From assembly GCA_019746485.1 (NCBI GenBank), contig JAIERW010000013.1:1-64000 (forward strand): a stretch of 64,000 nt of DNA, read 5' to 3'. Positions 8,983 through 17,299 of the stretch are shown one piece after another. The notes below the pieces were generated by a model. It was not told the DNA's origin. It was given only the letters and a program-made list of their open reading frames with translations, and searched no databases. A program made the position numbers and the translations under genes. Each line of letters opens with the position of its first letter. Positions within the stretch are counted from its first letter, which is position 1. This DNA comes from Candidatus Babeliales bacterium (GTDB lineage: Bacteria; Babelota; Babeliae; Babelales; RVW-14).

Positions 8983-10398
8983 ATGAAAAATTTATATTTT
9001 TTATTGTACTTACTCATTCTTGCCAATCCATTAATTGCAGACACAGCACTATCAGACTCACCAGAAAACGCTGATGGCTTTACTCAAGAAGCACAGGCAC
9101 CAACCTCACGCGCCCGTAAAGACTGGAATTTTATGGTCTACATGGCCGCCAACAACAACTTACACACCTTTGGCATTACTAACTTGATGCAAATGATTAA
9201 TGTGGGCTCCACACCAAATATCAATATTTTGGTTCAACTGGACGAATACGGGAAACGCGAAGTAAATCGCTACTATATTGAAAAAAACAACCCCATCACA
9301 GTCGCTACCGCAGACCACACACAAGCTTCAACCAGCGGCACTAAGCAAAGTCTTTACGAATTTATGAAATGGAGTATTCAAAAATTTCCTGCCAACAATC
9401 AGGCAATAGTTTTGTGGAACCATGGCTCAGGTATTAAAGATCCACACATTTGGGGCCGCGCACTCATGAAAAATCGCGATCAACTCTTTGCCTTCAACGA
9501 CAAAACAGGACTGCTCGAATTGAACCGCCACATTGCTCGCGACCACTTGGACAAGTATGAAGAAGAACAACGCTTTATAATACAAGCTCAAGATATTTTA
9601 AAAAAACGCGGCATTGCTTTTAATGATACCTACGAAGAATATTTAACCAACCAAGACTTAACCATGGTGCTTGAAAAAGTTGCAAACGACTTACTTGGAA
9701 AAAAAATAGATATTTTATTTATGGACGCTTGCCACATGGCAATGGTCGAAATTGGCTCGCAAGTTAAAAGTGCGGTGAGCTACATGGCAGCCTCAGAAGA
9801 AGTTGAACCAGGTTCAGGTTACGATTATACCGCTCTACTAGAACCATTTACACGCGACACACTTTCTCCACAAGATTTTGCCTGCCAAGCAGTAAAAGCC
9901 TACGCCCGCACCTACACTGGCATTAATGCAGATTTTACACAATCTGCTGTAAATTTAGCAGGCTTTGAAAAATTGGAACAAAATATCAAAGACATGGGCT
10001 TGCTTATGACAAATTTAATTGATAACGAAACCTCGTTTGATTTCAAAGGCCTCTTGCAAGCTATGCGCAAGAGCAGACGTTACACAACAAGTTTTTGCGA
10101 TTATGACTACATAGATTTTTGTCATTTTTATAAGAGCTTGAGCGAAGTAATGACCGCTAAGTTGCCAGACACCAATGGAACAGCAGCTGAAAAACTTACC
10201 CAAATACGCACACTGGCTCTCAGAGGTTTAAATATGATGCAAAATTATATTCTGCTTAACGCATCTGGCGTCAATTTACCAAATGCTTATGGCTTGTCGT
10301 TCTATTTCCCATCGCGCAGAATGGATGACACGTATTTTAAAACAATTTTTGATCAAACAACCAACTGGTCTCAGGTTTTACGCCGCTACCTGCGCTAA
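8983..10398 (+). CDS. Clostripain-family (C11) cysteine peptidase, copy 2, exported
   Basis: Close paralogue of the gene at 6065. WNFMVYMAANNNLHTF, IVLWNHGSG with His147, DILFMDACHMAMVEIG with Cys250 and ASEEVEPGSGYDY are all present, so the dyad is intact. The signal peptide covers about residues 1-19 (ending NPLIA). It carries the same insert after the His motif, slightly longer here, including a charged stretch HLDKYEEEQRF. An AAGGA ribosome-binding site lies 8 bases upstream of the ATG. It is the last gene of the cassette and is followed by a strong terminator, which defines the operon end. Confidence 0.88.
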   Translation: MKNLYFLLYLLILANPLIADTALSDSPENADGFTQEAQAPTSRARKDWNFMVYMAANNNLHTFGITNLMQMINVGSTPNINILVQLDEYGKREVNRYYIEKNNPITVATADHTQASTSGTKQSLYEFMKWSIQKFPANNQAIVLWNHGSGIKDPHIWGRALMKNRDQLFAFNDKTGLLELNRHIARDHLDKYEEEQRFIIQAQDILKKRGIAFNDTYEEYLTNQDLTMVLEKVANDLLGKKIDILFMDACHMAMVEIGSQVKSAVSYMAASEEVEPGSGYDYTALLEPFTRDTLSPQDFACQAVKAYARTYTGINADFTQSAVNLAGFEKLEQNIKDMGLLMTNLIDNETSFDFKGLLQAMRKSRRYTTSFCDYDYIDFCHFYKSLSEVMTAKLPDTNGTAAEKLTQIRTLALRGLNMMQNYILLNASGVNLPNAYGLSFYFPSRRMDDTYFKTIFDQTTNWSQVLRRYLR

Positions 10399-10427
10399 AA
10401 GCCCAGCGTCAGAAGAGCTTTAATTGC

Positions 10428-10470
10428 CTACGAAGTCTTGCTATACTGAGTAAGACTTCGTAGTTTTTTT
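10428..10470 (+). terminator. Intrinsic terminator after the KdtA-like/C11 cassette
   Basis: CTACGAAGTCTT (10428-10439) pairs perfectly with AAGACTTCGTAG (10452-10463) around a 12-base loop, followed by seven T residues (10464-10470). It closes the four-gene cassette and lies 14 bases before the next start codon. Confidence 0.9.
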
Positions 10471-10484
10471 AGCAGAAAGTTTCT

Positions 10485-11066
10485 ATGCAACCAATTAAAA
10501 ACAAGCAAGCTGTTCTTGACGCGCTTCATCAAAAATATACCAATTGCCAAGCATGTCCGCTGGCAACCATGGGCCGCACACAAGTTGTTTTTGGCGTGGG
10601 CGACCCTAACGCACAATTAATGTTTATTGGCGAAGCGCCTGGTTTTAATGAAGACCAAAAAGGCGAACCGTTTATTGGCAGAGCTGGCCAATTGCTCACC
10701 AAGATTATTGAGGCAATGGGCCTGTCACGACAAACAGTTTATATCTCAAACGTTGTTAAGTGCCGACCGCCAAACAACCGTACGCCAACAACACTCGAGC
10801 GCGAGACGTGCAAAAATTTATTGTTAGTGGCACAAATTGCTATCATACGACCAAAGATCATTTGCACACTTGGCTCGCCTTCAACCAAAGCATTATTGGG
10901 TGATGACGTTCAAATCTCTCTGGTGCGCGGGAAATTCTTTGAATACCAAGAAATTCCTGTGATGCCCACTTTCCATCCGGCTTATTTGCTGCGCAACCCG
11001 ATAGAAAAGCGAACCGTGTGGGAAGACATGAAAAAGATTATGGAAAAACTAAAAGAGCTCGAATAA
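10485..11066 (+). CDS. Uracil-DNA glycosylase, family 4 (iron-sulfur)
   Basis: Removes uracil from DNA arising by cytosine deamination or dUTP incorporation. Of 193 residues, Cys21 and Cys24 (NCQACPLA) with Cys93 (VKCRPPNN) and Cys109 (ERETCKNLL) match the four [4Fe-4S] ligands of family 4 enzymes, including the 15-residue gap between the last two. FIGEAPGFNEDQKGEPF is the catalytic/uracil-pocket motif and MPTFHPAYLLRNP the minor-groove motif. It has no export signal. The ATG follows the upstream terminator by 14 bases, so it must have its own promoter inside or just around that hairpin. Repair partner nfo is encoded at 19.6 kb. Confidence 0.93.
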   Translation: MQPIKNKQAVLDALHQKYTNCQACPLATMGRTQVVFGVGDPNAQLMFIGEAPGFNEDQKGEPFIGRAGQLLTKIIEAMGLSRQTVYISNVVKCRPPNNRTPTTLERETCKNLLLVAQIAIIRPKIICTLGSPSTKALLGDDVQISLVRGKFFEYQEIPVMPTFHPAYLLRNPIEKRTVWEDMKKIMEKLKELE

Positions 11067-11081
11067 AAAAAGTTAATATTT

Positions 11082-11717
11082 TTATTCTTTTGCCAACTCC
11101 GCAAATGAAACGTCGCTAATTTCGTAGTTTTGCCAGTCGGTATCATCAAAGTGCCACCACTCAGTTGGCAAACCAACAAAGCCGTGTTTTGTCATAATGT
11201 CTTCAAGAAGCTTGCAGTTTTGTGCCTCTTGTTCGCCCATCTTTTCATAAGTACGATGAGCCTTTTCGGTAAAGTCATCAATTTGGGAAGGCATTGGCAA
11301 CTCTTTGCCATCAGCCAAACTGACAAGTGTTACGTCAACAGCCGAGCCACGATTATGTTTAGACCCTTTTTTAGGATCAGCAACATACTGAGGATCTGGA
11401 ACCAGATTCCAGAAAATAAACTGTACAGCATGAGGACGGTAGCCATCGGCAATTTTTAAACCCAAACCCTGTTGCGACAACTCTGCTTGAACAGCAATAA
11501 GTTTGTTGGCCGTTCCTTGGCGAACATAGCAAACGTCACTTGGGCAGTCATAAACTACCGAACGTGTAAAATTAGTGTCGTACGTGTACATTAAATCAAC
11601 CTGAATGGTTGGGCATAGTTTTTTAACATTTACCAGATCGATAGTCCCAACAACTGCGCTCACGCACGAATAAGAAAGAGCGACAAAAAATAAAAGAACG
11701 CGGAATGCTTTGTTCAT
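11082..11717 (-). CDS. VanX/DdpX-family D-Ala-D-Ala dipeptidase, exported
   Basis: Zinc dipeptidase that hydrolyses D-alanyl-D-alanine. Residues (from the start chosen) His121 and Asp128 in KHNRGSAVDVTL, and Glu186 and His189 in TEWWHFD, have the spacing of the VanX zinc ligands and general base (H-x6-D and E-x2-H); Arg94 in ADGYRPHAV matches the conserved Arg. I start at 11717 because that ATG has GGAG nine bases upstream and opens a clean signal peptide (MNKAFRVLLFF, cleavage near VSA); the frame continues upstream to 11795. An exported form acts on periplasmic or external peptidoglycan peptides, not on cytoplasmic precursors as in vancomycin resistance. It lies downstream of, and probably in one operon with, the NlpC/P60 gene. 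Confidence 0.88.
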   Translation of the reverse strand: MNKAFRVLLFFVALSYSCVSAVVGTIDLVNVKKLCPTIQVDLMYTYDTNFTRSVVYDCPSDVCYVRQGTANKLIAVQAELSQQGLGLKIADGYRPHAVQFIFWNLVPDPQYVADPKKGSKHNRGSAVDVTLVSLADGKELPMPSQIDDFTEKAHRTYEKMGEQEAQNCKLLEDIMTKHGFVGLPTEWWHFDDTDWQNYEISDVSFAELAKE

Positions 11718-11798
11718 CAGAAAATTCTCCAAAAACTTCATAGAAGCTATGCCATAACTGCGAGTAATTGTAGCAAAATAATAATGCGAAAACAAAAA

Positions 11799-12884
11799 TT
11801 ATTTATCGTGCGGATTGAGCCAGTCATCACGCAATTTTTGTACAAGTTTTTTGCTTGTTAAAAGCGACCCAAAAAAAATGTATTCTTTACGTCGCTGACC
11901 ACCAACACATTGTTGGCCATTGCGTAATCTATAAATCGGCTCACCCGTCATATCTTGAACCAAACTAATGCGCGTTCTTAAGCTTTCTTGGGGCGCCTCT
12001 GGCCCACCAAAGCCAGATGCTTCCACAAACTTGCCATTGCCAAGATAAATACCAACATGCGAAATAGTAGAAACTTCTTGAATCGAAGGAGCAAAAAATA
12101 GCAAGTCACCCGGAACCAGATCTTTGCCGCACGCTACGCGCTCACTTATTTCAAACTGGCTAAGCGAATTGCGCGGGACCCGTAAACCAATGGCCTGAAA
12201 AACTAAATTAACCAAACTTGAACAATCAATACTGGTAATTTGATTTTTTTTTGCTGGCGTGTAAGCACTACGTCCACCCCACACATAAGGACTTCCAACA
12301 AACCGTTGTGCCAATGTAGTAACCATACCGCTCAACTTTTTGGGCTGCTTGGCAAGCTTGTCAGTAAAACAAATGTCAGTCGTGTGCATATACCCAACCT
12401 GACCGGTAGGCAGACTAACTTTGCACCACTCATCACTTATTTTACTTGCTACCACTTTGGTACCAAATGAAAGCTCTAAAAGTTTCTTGTTTTTATGAAA
12501 AACTGGCGCCCATGGCGTACTAATAGCGCTATTGTAAGACGGAAAAGACTTTACAGCAACGGCTTGATGAATTTGAATATATCCGGTAAAGCTGTAAAAC
12601 TGATTCTTGGCCCACATCTTTTGCTCAAGCGCCACCACGCGCAACCAACCATCTTTTGCCGGTTCAGCCAAAATACACTCGCCCATCAACAATTGTGAGA
12701 GCTGCCCTTGCATATCATTAAAAAATGCCGGTACACCAACATCAGCCCGAACAGCCTGCATACCATTACGTAAATCAGCAACCGGAACACAAATAACCAT
12801 TTTTTCAAGCTGCCCGGCCTGCAAGAAGCCGGTTATTAAGAACCAGACCGTAAAGCCCATCAAAAAACGTATAAAAATATTCAT
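11799..12884 (-). CDS. NlpC/P60 peptidoglycan endopeptidase with SH3-like domains, exported
   Basis: The start at 12884 has AGGGG seven bases upstream and opens a signal peptide (MNIFIRFLMGFTVWFL, cleavage after about residue 24); the frame runs open to 12989. Two SH3b-like modules precede the catalytic domain: about residues 30-110, and 115-175 with WCKVSLPTGQVGYMHT. The NlpC/P60 domain starts near ALAQRFVGSPYVWGGR; catalytic Cys221 sits in SIDCSSLVNLVF and the His in ISHVGIYLGNGKFVEA. The arrangement is that of YkfC-type gamma-D-glutamyl-diamino acid endopeptidases, which cut muropeptide stems. With the VanX-like gene downstream it could break peptidoglycan stems into salvageable amino acids, either during recycling or from bacteria digested by the host (inference). 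Confidence 0.85.
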   Translation of the reverse strand: MNIFIRFLMGFTVWFLITGFLQAGQLEKMVICVPVADLRNGMQAVRADVGVPAFFNDMQGQLSQLLMGECILAEPAKDGWLRVVALEQKMWAKNQFYSFTGYIQIHQAVAVKSFPSYNSAISTPWAPVFHKNKKLLELSFGTKVVASKISDEWCKVSLPTGQVGYMHTTDICFTDKLAKQPKKLSGMVTTLAQRFVGSPYVWGGRSAYTPAKKNQITSIDCSSLVNLVFQAIGLRVPRNSLSQFEISERVACGKDLVPGDLLFFAPSIQEVSTISHVGIYLGNGKFVEASGFGGPEAPQESLRTRISLVQDMTGEPIYRLRNGQQCVGGQRRKEYIFFGSLLTSKKLVQKLRDDWLNPHDK

Positions 12885-13045
12885 ATTAAAACCCCTCACC
12901 CAACTTTTTAATAAAATAACTACCAAAAACCTACACCCTGACTTTCTCTTAATAATTTTACAATAATTAACAAATATAAATAAATACAATTATTAAATTC
13001 GCGCACAAAACCCGATAGCGCTACATTTTCATTGACAAATAGAGA

Positions 13046-13087
13046 TGTTGATAACTTGTTGATAACTTGTTGATAACTTGTTGATAA
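13046..13087 (-). repeat. Array of four DnaA-box-like 9-mers, 11-bp period
   Basis: TGTTGATAA occurs at 13046-13054, 13057-13065, 13068-13076 and 13079-13087, each separated by CT. The 11-bp period puts the boxes on nearly the same helix face. A fifth copy stands alone at 13136-13144. Each is the reverse complement of TTATCAACA, one base from the E. coli consensus TTATCCACA. Confidence 0.85.
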
Positions 13088-13268
13088 CTTTTGCATTGAC
13101 CGCTAAAGCATCGACCTGGACGACAAAATTTACATTGTTGATAATTTTTGACGATCTGGTCGAATTAATAAGCAACCCTCACCATTCAAACGTAGTAAAT
13201 ATGGGCACTTACAAAGACCATCTCTGAATAAGTCGATCTACAAACACTATTCAAGTGGTCAAAAAAAG

Positions 13269-13299
13269 TTATCAACAAGTTATCAACAAGTTATCAACA
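13269..13299 (+). repeat. Array of three DnaA-box-like 9-mers, 11-bp period, opposite orientation
   Basis: TTATCAACA at 13269-13277, 13280-13288 and 13291-13299, separated by AG, mirrors the array at 13046. A perfect TTATCCACA follows at 13359-13367 and is flanked by short inverted arms GGGAG (13354-13358) and CTCCC (13376-13380). Confidence 0.85.
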
Positions 13300-13641
13300 T
13301 AGTTTTGACCATAACAATGATTCGATTTATAAAGGCTTTTTTTGAAAAATAAGGGGAGTTATCCACAAAAAACAGCTCCCTCATTATTACTATCTAATAT
13401 ATAATATTAAGATATATATATAAAAATTTACTTATGAGCAAAGCCCCTCACCCCCTGAACCAAAAAGATAAAAAATGTTCTAAGTTTAAGAGCTTCGTTC
13501 TTTGTTCTTCACATTTGTGCTATTTTGCTCTAGACTGAGTTTTAAGTTGTCAGTAGGAAATGACTTTTCCTAAAAAACCAGTTTACGTACTGAGCAGTTC
13601 AAATTGCTCTATCTACCTTAACAATCGAGGGCATAGAAACC

Positions 13642-14736
13642 GTGAATCTTGCAGATGTTATAGAAAATCTCGTTGAAGAACGTGGTCTTGATCGGGAACA
13701 GATAGCCGCCATTGTTTGCGACGGTATTCAAACGGCATATACAAAAAAATACCCTTACGTTGATGTTTTGGTTACGTACAATAAAAAAACTGGCCAGGTA
13801 GAGATTTTGGCTGAAAAAGAAGTGGTTAATACCGTAGAAGACCCAGACACGGAAATTACGCTTCGTAGAGCTAAGATGGTTGATGCAAAGGCTGAACTTG
13901 GTTCACTTGTTCACGTTCCATTCGAACAGGAAATCGGGCGCGTTGAAATTATTACCGCCAAACAGATTATTTCTGCAAAAATTCGGGAACTTGAGCATAT
14001 GGCTGTCTACAACGAGTTTAAGGACCGCAAAGGCGCAATTATCATTGGTGCTGTGCATAAACGTGAACGCGCAGGTATGGTGGTAAAAATTGGCGAAGTG
14101 TTAGCGCTCTTGCCTAACGAAAACATCCCTGCTGGCGAAACAATTAAGGTTGGGCATCAAGTGCGCGTCTTGGTTCAAGATGTGCTTGTTGCAGCACGCG
14201 GTGATTATCAGATTATTTTAGACCGCGCGTCAGCCGACTTTGTTAAAGGGCTCATTGAGCTGGAAATTCCTGAAGTTTATGAGGGAATTGTTGAAATTAA
14301 AAAGATTGTTCGAACTGCTGGTTATAAGACCAAGGCAATTGTAGCTTCAACCAATAAAGACATTGATCCTGTAGGGACGTGTGTGGGTGTTGGCGGAGCG
14401 CGTATAAAGCCTATTTTGCGGGAACTTGGGCAAGAAAAGGTTGATTTAATTGAAGCAACCGATGAGCTTGATGACTTAGTAAAAGATAGCCTTAAGCCTG
14501 CAGATATCGATAAAGTAGAAGTTAACGAGCAATCAAATGTTGCTATGGTTTGGTTGGCGCAAGATCAGCGGTCGTTGGCTATTGGTAAACTTGGGCAAAA
14601 TATAACACTTGCATCTAAGTTAACCGGGTTGGAAATTCATTTGCAAGACATTCAGCCTCAACAACCGCGCCAAGGAGAAGGTTATATTGATCAACCCTTT
14701 GAGAAAGAAGATGATAACGAAGACTCCGAGAGCTAA
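13642..14736 (+). CDS. nusA: Transcription termination/antitermination factor NusA
   Basis: Binds RNA polymerase and nascent RNA and modulates pausing and termination. The 364 residues give the N-terminal polymerase-binding domain (1-125; LADVIENLVEERGLDREQ), S1 domain (about 130-200, GAIIIGAVHKRERAGMVVKIG), KH1 (VGTCVGVGGARIKPILREL) and KH2 (VWLAQDQRSLAIGKLGQN). It ends in an acidic tail without the C-terminal acidic repeats of E. coli NusA, as in many bacteria. The start is GTG with GAGGG ten bases upstream. rimP, usual upstream neighbour, is absent; the gene opens directly beside the candidate origin. The nusA-infB order is conserved across bacteria. Confidence 0.96.
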   Translation: MNLADVIENLVEERGLDREQIAAIVCDGIQTAYTKKYPYVDVLVTYNKKTGQVEILAEKEVVNTVEDPDTEITLRRAKMVDAKAELGSLVHVPFEQEIGRVEIITAKQIISAKIRELEHMAVYNEFKDRKGAIIIGAVHKRERAGMVVKIGEVLALLPNENIPAGETIKVGHQVRVLVQDVLVAARGDYQIILDRASADFVKGLIELEIPEVYEGIVEIKKIVRTAGYKTKAIVASTNKDIDPVGTCVGVGGARIKPILRELGQEKVDLIEATDELDDLVKDSLKPADIDKVEVNEQSNVAMVWLAQDQRSLAIGKLGQNITLASKLTGLEIHLQDIQPQQPRQGEGYIDQPFEKEDDNEDSES

Positions 14737-14807
14737 ACTTTTTTCTGAGCCTAGAGTCTTTTTGTTACTGAGAATTTAACGTTAAAAAAAGATAGGTGAG
14801 CAGCGAC

Positions 14808-17285
14808 ATGCGTGTATATGAGCTTGCAAAAGAACTCGATATTTCAAGCAAGGAACTTGTAGTCTTTTTGAAAAATGAGGGATCTCCTGTCTCAAACCAC
14901 ATGTCTATGTTGACGGAAAAGGACGTTGAGCTCGTTAAGAAGATTCTTGGGAAAAAGACCGATAAGGCTGCTACAGTAAAAGCTACAGCTGAAAAAAAAC
15001 CAGCAGTTGAAAAAAAGACGGCTTCTGCTAAAAAAACAGAAAGTGCAAATAAGCCCGCTTCTTCAAAAAAAACAGCCTCTATAAAAAAAGAAGCTGTTAA
15101 AGAAGTAGAGCCAGTTGCAAAGACAGAGTCGATAAAGAAAACGATAAAAAAAGACGAAGCTGTCCATACAAAACAACAACCAGACGGAGCGGTACAAAGA
15201 AAAGACGTGGAAATAGCTACGAGAAAAGTTGCTTCTGATCAACCAAAGCAAGAAACAACCTCTTCAAATCAAACAAAGGGTCCCAACATCGCTGCACCAA
15301 TTAACCAACACACTCCTGTTCGCGTTCCTGCTCGAGAACCAGTTCGAGAAGAAGAGGATTTAAGATTTTTAGACACGTCGACCAAGCAACCTACCAGTAG
15401 CATTGGTTTTGATCGCAATAAAGGGCCTCGTGGCGGAAATACTCGCTCTACCGGTTCACAATCAAGTAGGCGCGGCGGACATCGTCGTCGTGCAGCACGA
15501 GCTGCTCACATTGCTGCTGTTGAACAACAACGTAAGCCGGTAACTGATTTTACCTTATCAAAAAGCTTGCCATTATTTGAAGTTGCTCAATTAATGGGCA
15601 AATCTGACGGCGAGCTTATTTTGGCTTTGTTAAAGCGCGGTATGGTTTGCAACCGTAACAACGTTCTTTCAACTGAAGTTATTGAATCACTGGCAACGCA
15701 ATTTGGTATTCAAACAACTGTTGTTGCACCAGCTCCCGATAAAAATGTTGAAAGCATTCAAGCAAAAATTAAACAAACCGAAGATGGTGTTTCTCGATGG
15801 CCAGTTGTTGTGGTTATGGGTCACGTTGACCATGGCAAGACAACATTGCTCGACTTTATTCGTAAAATGAACGTTGCGGCTCGTGAAAAAGGCGGCATTA
15901 CGCAGCACATTAGCGCATATGAAGTGAGCAGCAAGCACGGCAAGATCGTGTTTTTGGACACTCCTGGTCACGAAGCATTTTCTCATTTGCGTCAAAAAGG
16001 CACTCGTATTACCGATATCGCGGTATTGGTGGTAGCAGCAGATGACGGCGTTAAACCACAAACTGTTGAAGCAATTAAGCACGCTCGCCAAGCCGGTGTT
16101 ACCATTATTGTTGCTATTAACAAGATGGACAAAGTTTCTCCAACTGCGGTAGAAACTGTTAAGCGTCAGTTAGCACAACACGAATTGTTGGTAGAAGATT
16201 GGGGCGGGAGTATTATTTGCGTGCCAATTTCTGGCAAAACAGGACAAGGGGTTGCCGAACTTCTTGAAATGATTGTTTTGCAATCGCAAATGATGGAACT
16301 CAAAGCTTTCCCCGACAGACCTGCTCAAGCATTTGTTTTAGAATCGCGTTTAGAAAAGGGTTTTGGTCCGGTCGCTTCAGTTATTTGTACTGAAGGCACA
16401 CTCAAGCAAGGTGATTTCTTTGTTTGTGGCGACAGTACCGGCAAGATTCGTTTGTTAGTAGATTCTAACGGTCAAAAAATTAAAGAAGCTGGCCCTTCGG
16501 TGCCAGTTCAGGTTGTTGGTTTTAATGAATTTGCCTCATCGGGCGAGTGGTTAAAGGTTGTTTCTGCACAAGATTATGCGCGAGCGCGTGCTGGCAAATC
16601 AATTCAAGCAACTATGTCTACAACCGCTCAAGCTATGCAACAAGAGCTTTCGCTTTCTTCGCGAGAAACTTCTCAGCGCACTATGAATTTGCTGATCAAA
16701 GTTGATACAGTAGGTTCGCGAGAAGCACTTATGGGCTTGATGAAAAAGTTAACTGAGCTTTCAAAAGAAGTACAATGCCCGCTTAACATTGTGCATGTTG
16801 GCATGGGTGATATTTCTGAAAGTGACGTTGACTTGGCAGCCAATACTCATTCAAGAATTATTGGTTTTCATATAAAATCTGAAAAAAATTCGCAAATGGC
16901 GGCCAAAGAACAAAATGTTGATATTAAACTCTTTGATGTTATTTATCATTTGGTTGAATATCTTCAAGAACAACTTGAGAAAAAACGCATTATCGAAGCT
17001 GTTTGGAAGCAAGTTGGTGAAGCAGTTGTTCGCAAAGTTTTTGTTACCAAGACAGGCACCATTGCTGGTTGTTACTTGAAAGAAGGCTTGTGTTCTCGTG
17101 ATAACAAGTTCCAGTGTGTTCGCGGTGGCAAAGTTGTTGCTGAAGGTAAAATTAACAGCTTGCAGCGCGATCGCAAAGCGGTCAAAGAAGTGCATGCTGG
17201 GTATGAATTTGCCTTTATTGCAGACTCGTTCCACGAATGGCAAGAAGATGACGTGGTCTTGTACTCGGCCAAAGTAAAAGGCTAA
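14808..17285 (+). CDS. infB: Translation initiation factor IF-2
   Basis: GTPase that brings initiator tRNA to the 30S subunit. I start at the ATG 14808 ([13 protein letters not shown], the usual IF-2 opening) because AGGTGAG lies seven bases upstream; a GTG at 14796 is inside that site. Order: N-terminal IF2-N subdomain, a Lys/Ala-rich linker with KKTA/KKTE repeats (about 50-130), an Arg/Gly-rich stretch, a second IF2-N domain, then the G domain with [20 protein letters not shown] and NKMDK, domain II, and the C-terminal tRNA-binding part ending YSAKVKG. About 825 residues, normal length. Follows nusA by 71 bp and precedes lpxK by 14 bp. Confidence 0.97.
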   Translation: MRVYELAKELDISSKELVVFLKNEGSPVSNHMSMLTEKDVELVKKILGKKTDKAATVKATAEKKPAVEKKTASAKKTESANKPASSKKTASIKKEAVKEVEPVAKTESIKKTIKKDEAVHTKQQPDGAVQRKDVEIATRKVASDQPKQETTSSNQTKGPNIAAPINQHTPVRVPAREPVREEEDLRFLDTSTKQPTSSIGFDRNKGPRGGNTRSTGSQSSRRGGHRRRAARAAHIAAVEQQRKPVTDFTLSKSLPLFEVAQLMGKSDGELILALLKRGMVCNRNNVLSTEVIESLATQFGIQTTVVAPAPDKNVESIQAKIKQTEDGVSRWPVVVVMGHVDHGKTTLLDFIRKMNVAAREKGGITQHISAYEVSSKHGKIVFLDTPGHEAFSHLRQKGTRITDIAVLVVAADDGVKPQTVEAIKHARQAGVTIIVAINKMDKVSPTAVETVKRQLAQHELLVEDWGGSIICVPISGKTGQGVAELLEMIVLQSQMMELKAFPDRPAQAFVLESRLEKGFGPVASVICTEGTLKQGDFFVCGDSTGKIRLLVDSNGQKIKEAGPSVPVQVVGFNEFASSGEWLKVVSAQDYARARAGKSIQATMSTTAQAMQQELSLSSRETSQRTMNLLIKVDTVGSREALMGLMKKLTELSKEVQCPLNIVHVGMGDISESDVDLAANTHSRIIGFHIKSEKNSQMAAKEQNVDIKLFDVIYHLVEYLQEQLEKKRIIEAVWKQVGEAVVRKVFVTKTGTIAGCYLKEGLCSRDNKFQCVRGGKVVAEGKINSLQRDRKAVKEVHAGYEFAFIADSFHEWQEDDVVLYSAKVKG

Positions 17286-17299
17286 GCCAACAGCTTTGA

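Larger units (their letters stand above)
13046..13434. other. Candidate chromosomal replication origin (oriC)
   Basis: The 757-bp gap between the divergent NlpC/P60 and nusA genes carries nine DnaA-box-like 9-mers: TGTTGATAA at 13046, 13057, 13068, 13079 and 13136, the reverse orientation TTATCAACA at 13269, 13280 and 13291, and a perfect consensus TTATCCACA at 13359-13367. An AT-rich stretch (13381-13434, about 5 G/C in 54) follows, as expected of a duplex-unwinding element. Genes on both sides point outward near the site. By hand counts of single lines, the + strand is C>G on the left (2161-2220: 23 C, 9 G) and G>C on the right (59881-59940: 19 G, 5 C), both inside minus-strand genes. dnaA is not adjacent. 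Confidence 0.72.

Noticed and set aside
13046-13299. Regularly spaced direct repeats as a CRISPR array
   Set aside because: The units are 9 bp with 2-bp gaps, far too short, have no unique spacers, and no cas gene is near. They match DnaA-box variants instead.
15687-16091. Minus-strand open frame opposite infB
   Set aside because: It is a shadow of the G domain of IF-2, with no ribosome-binding site and no independent similarity.
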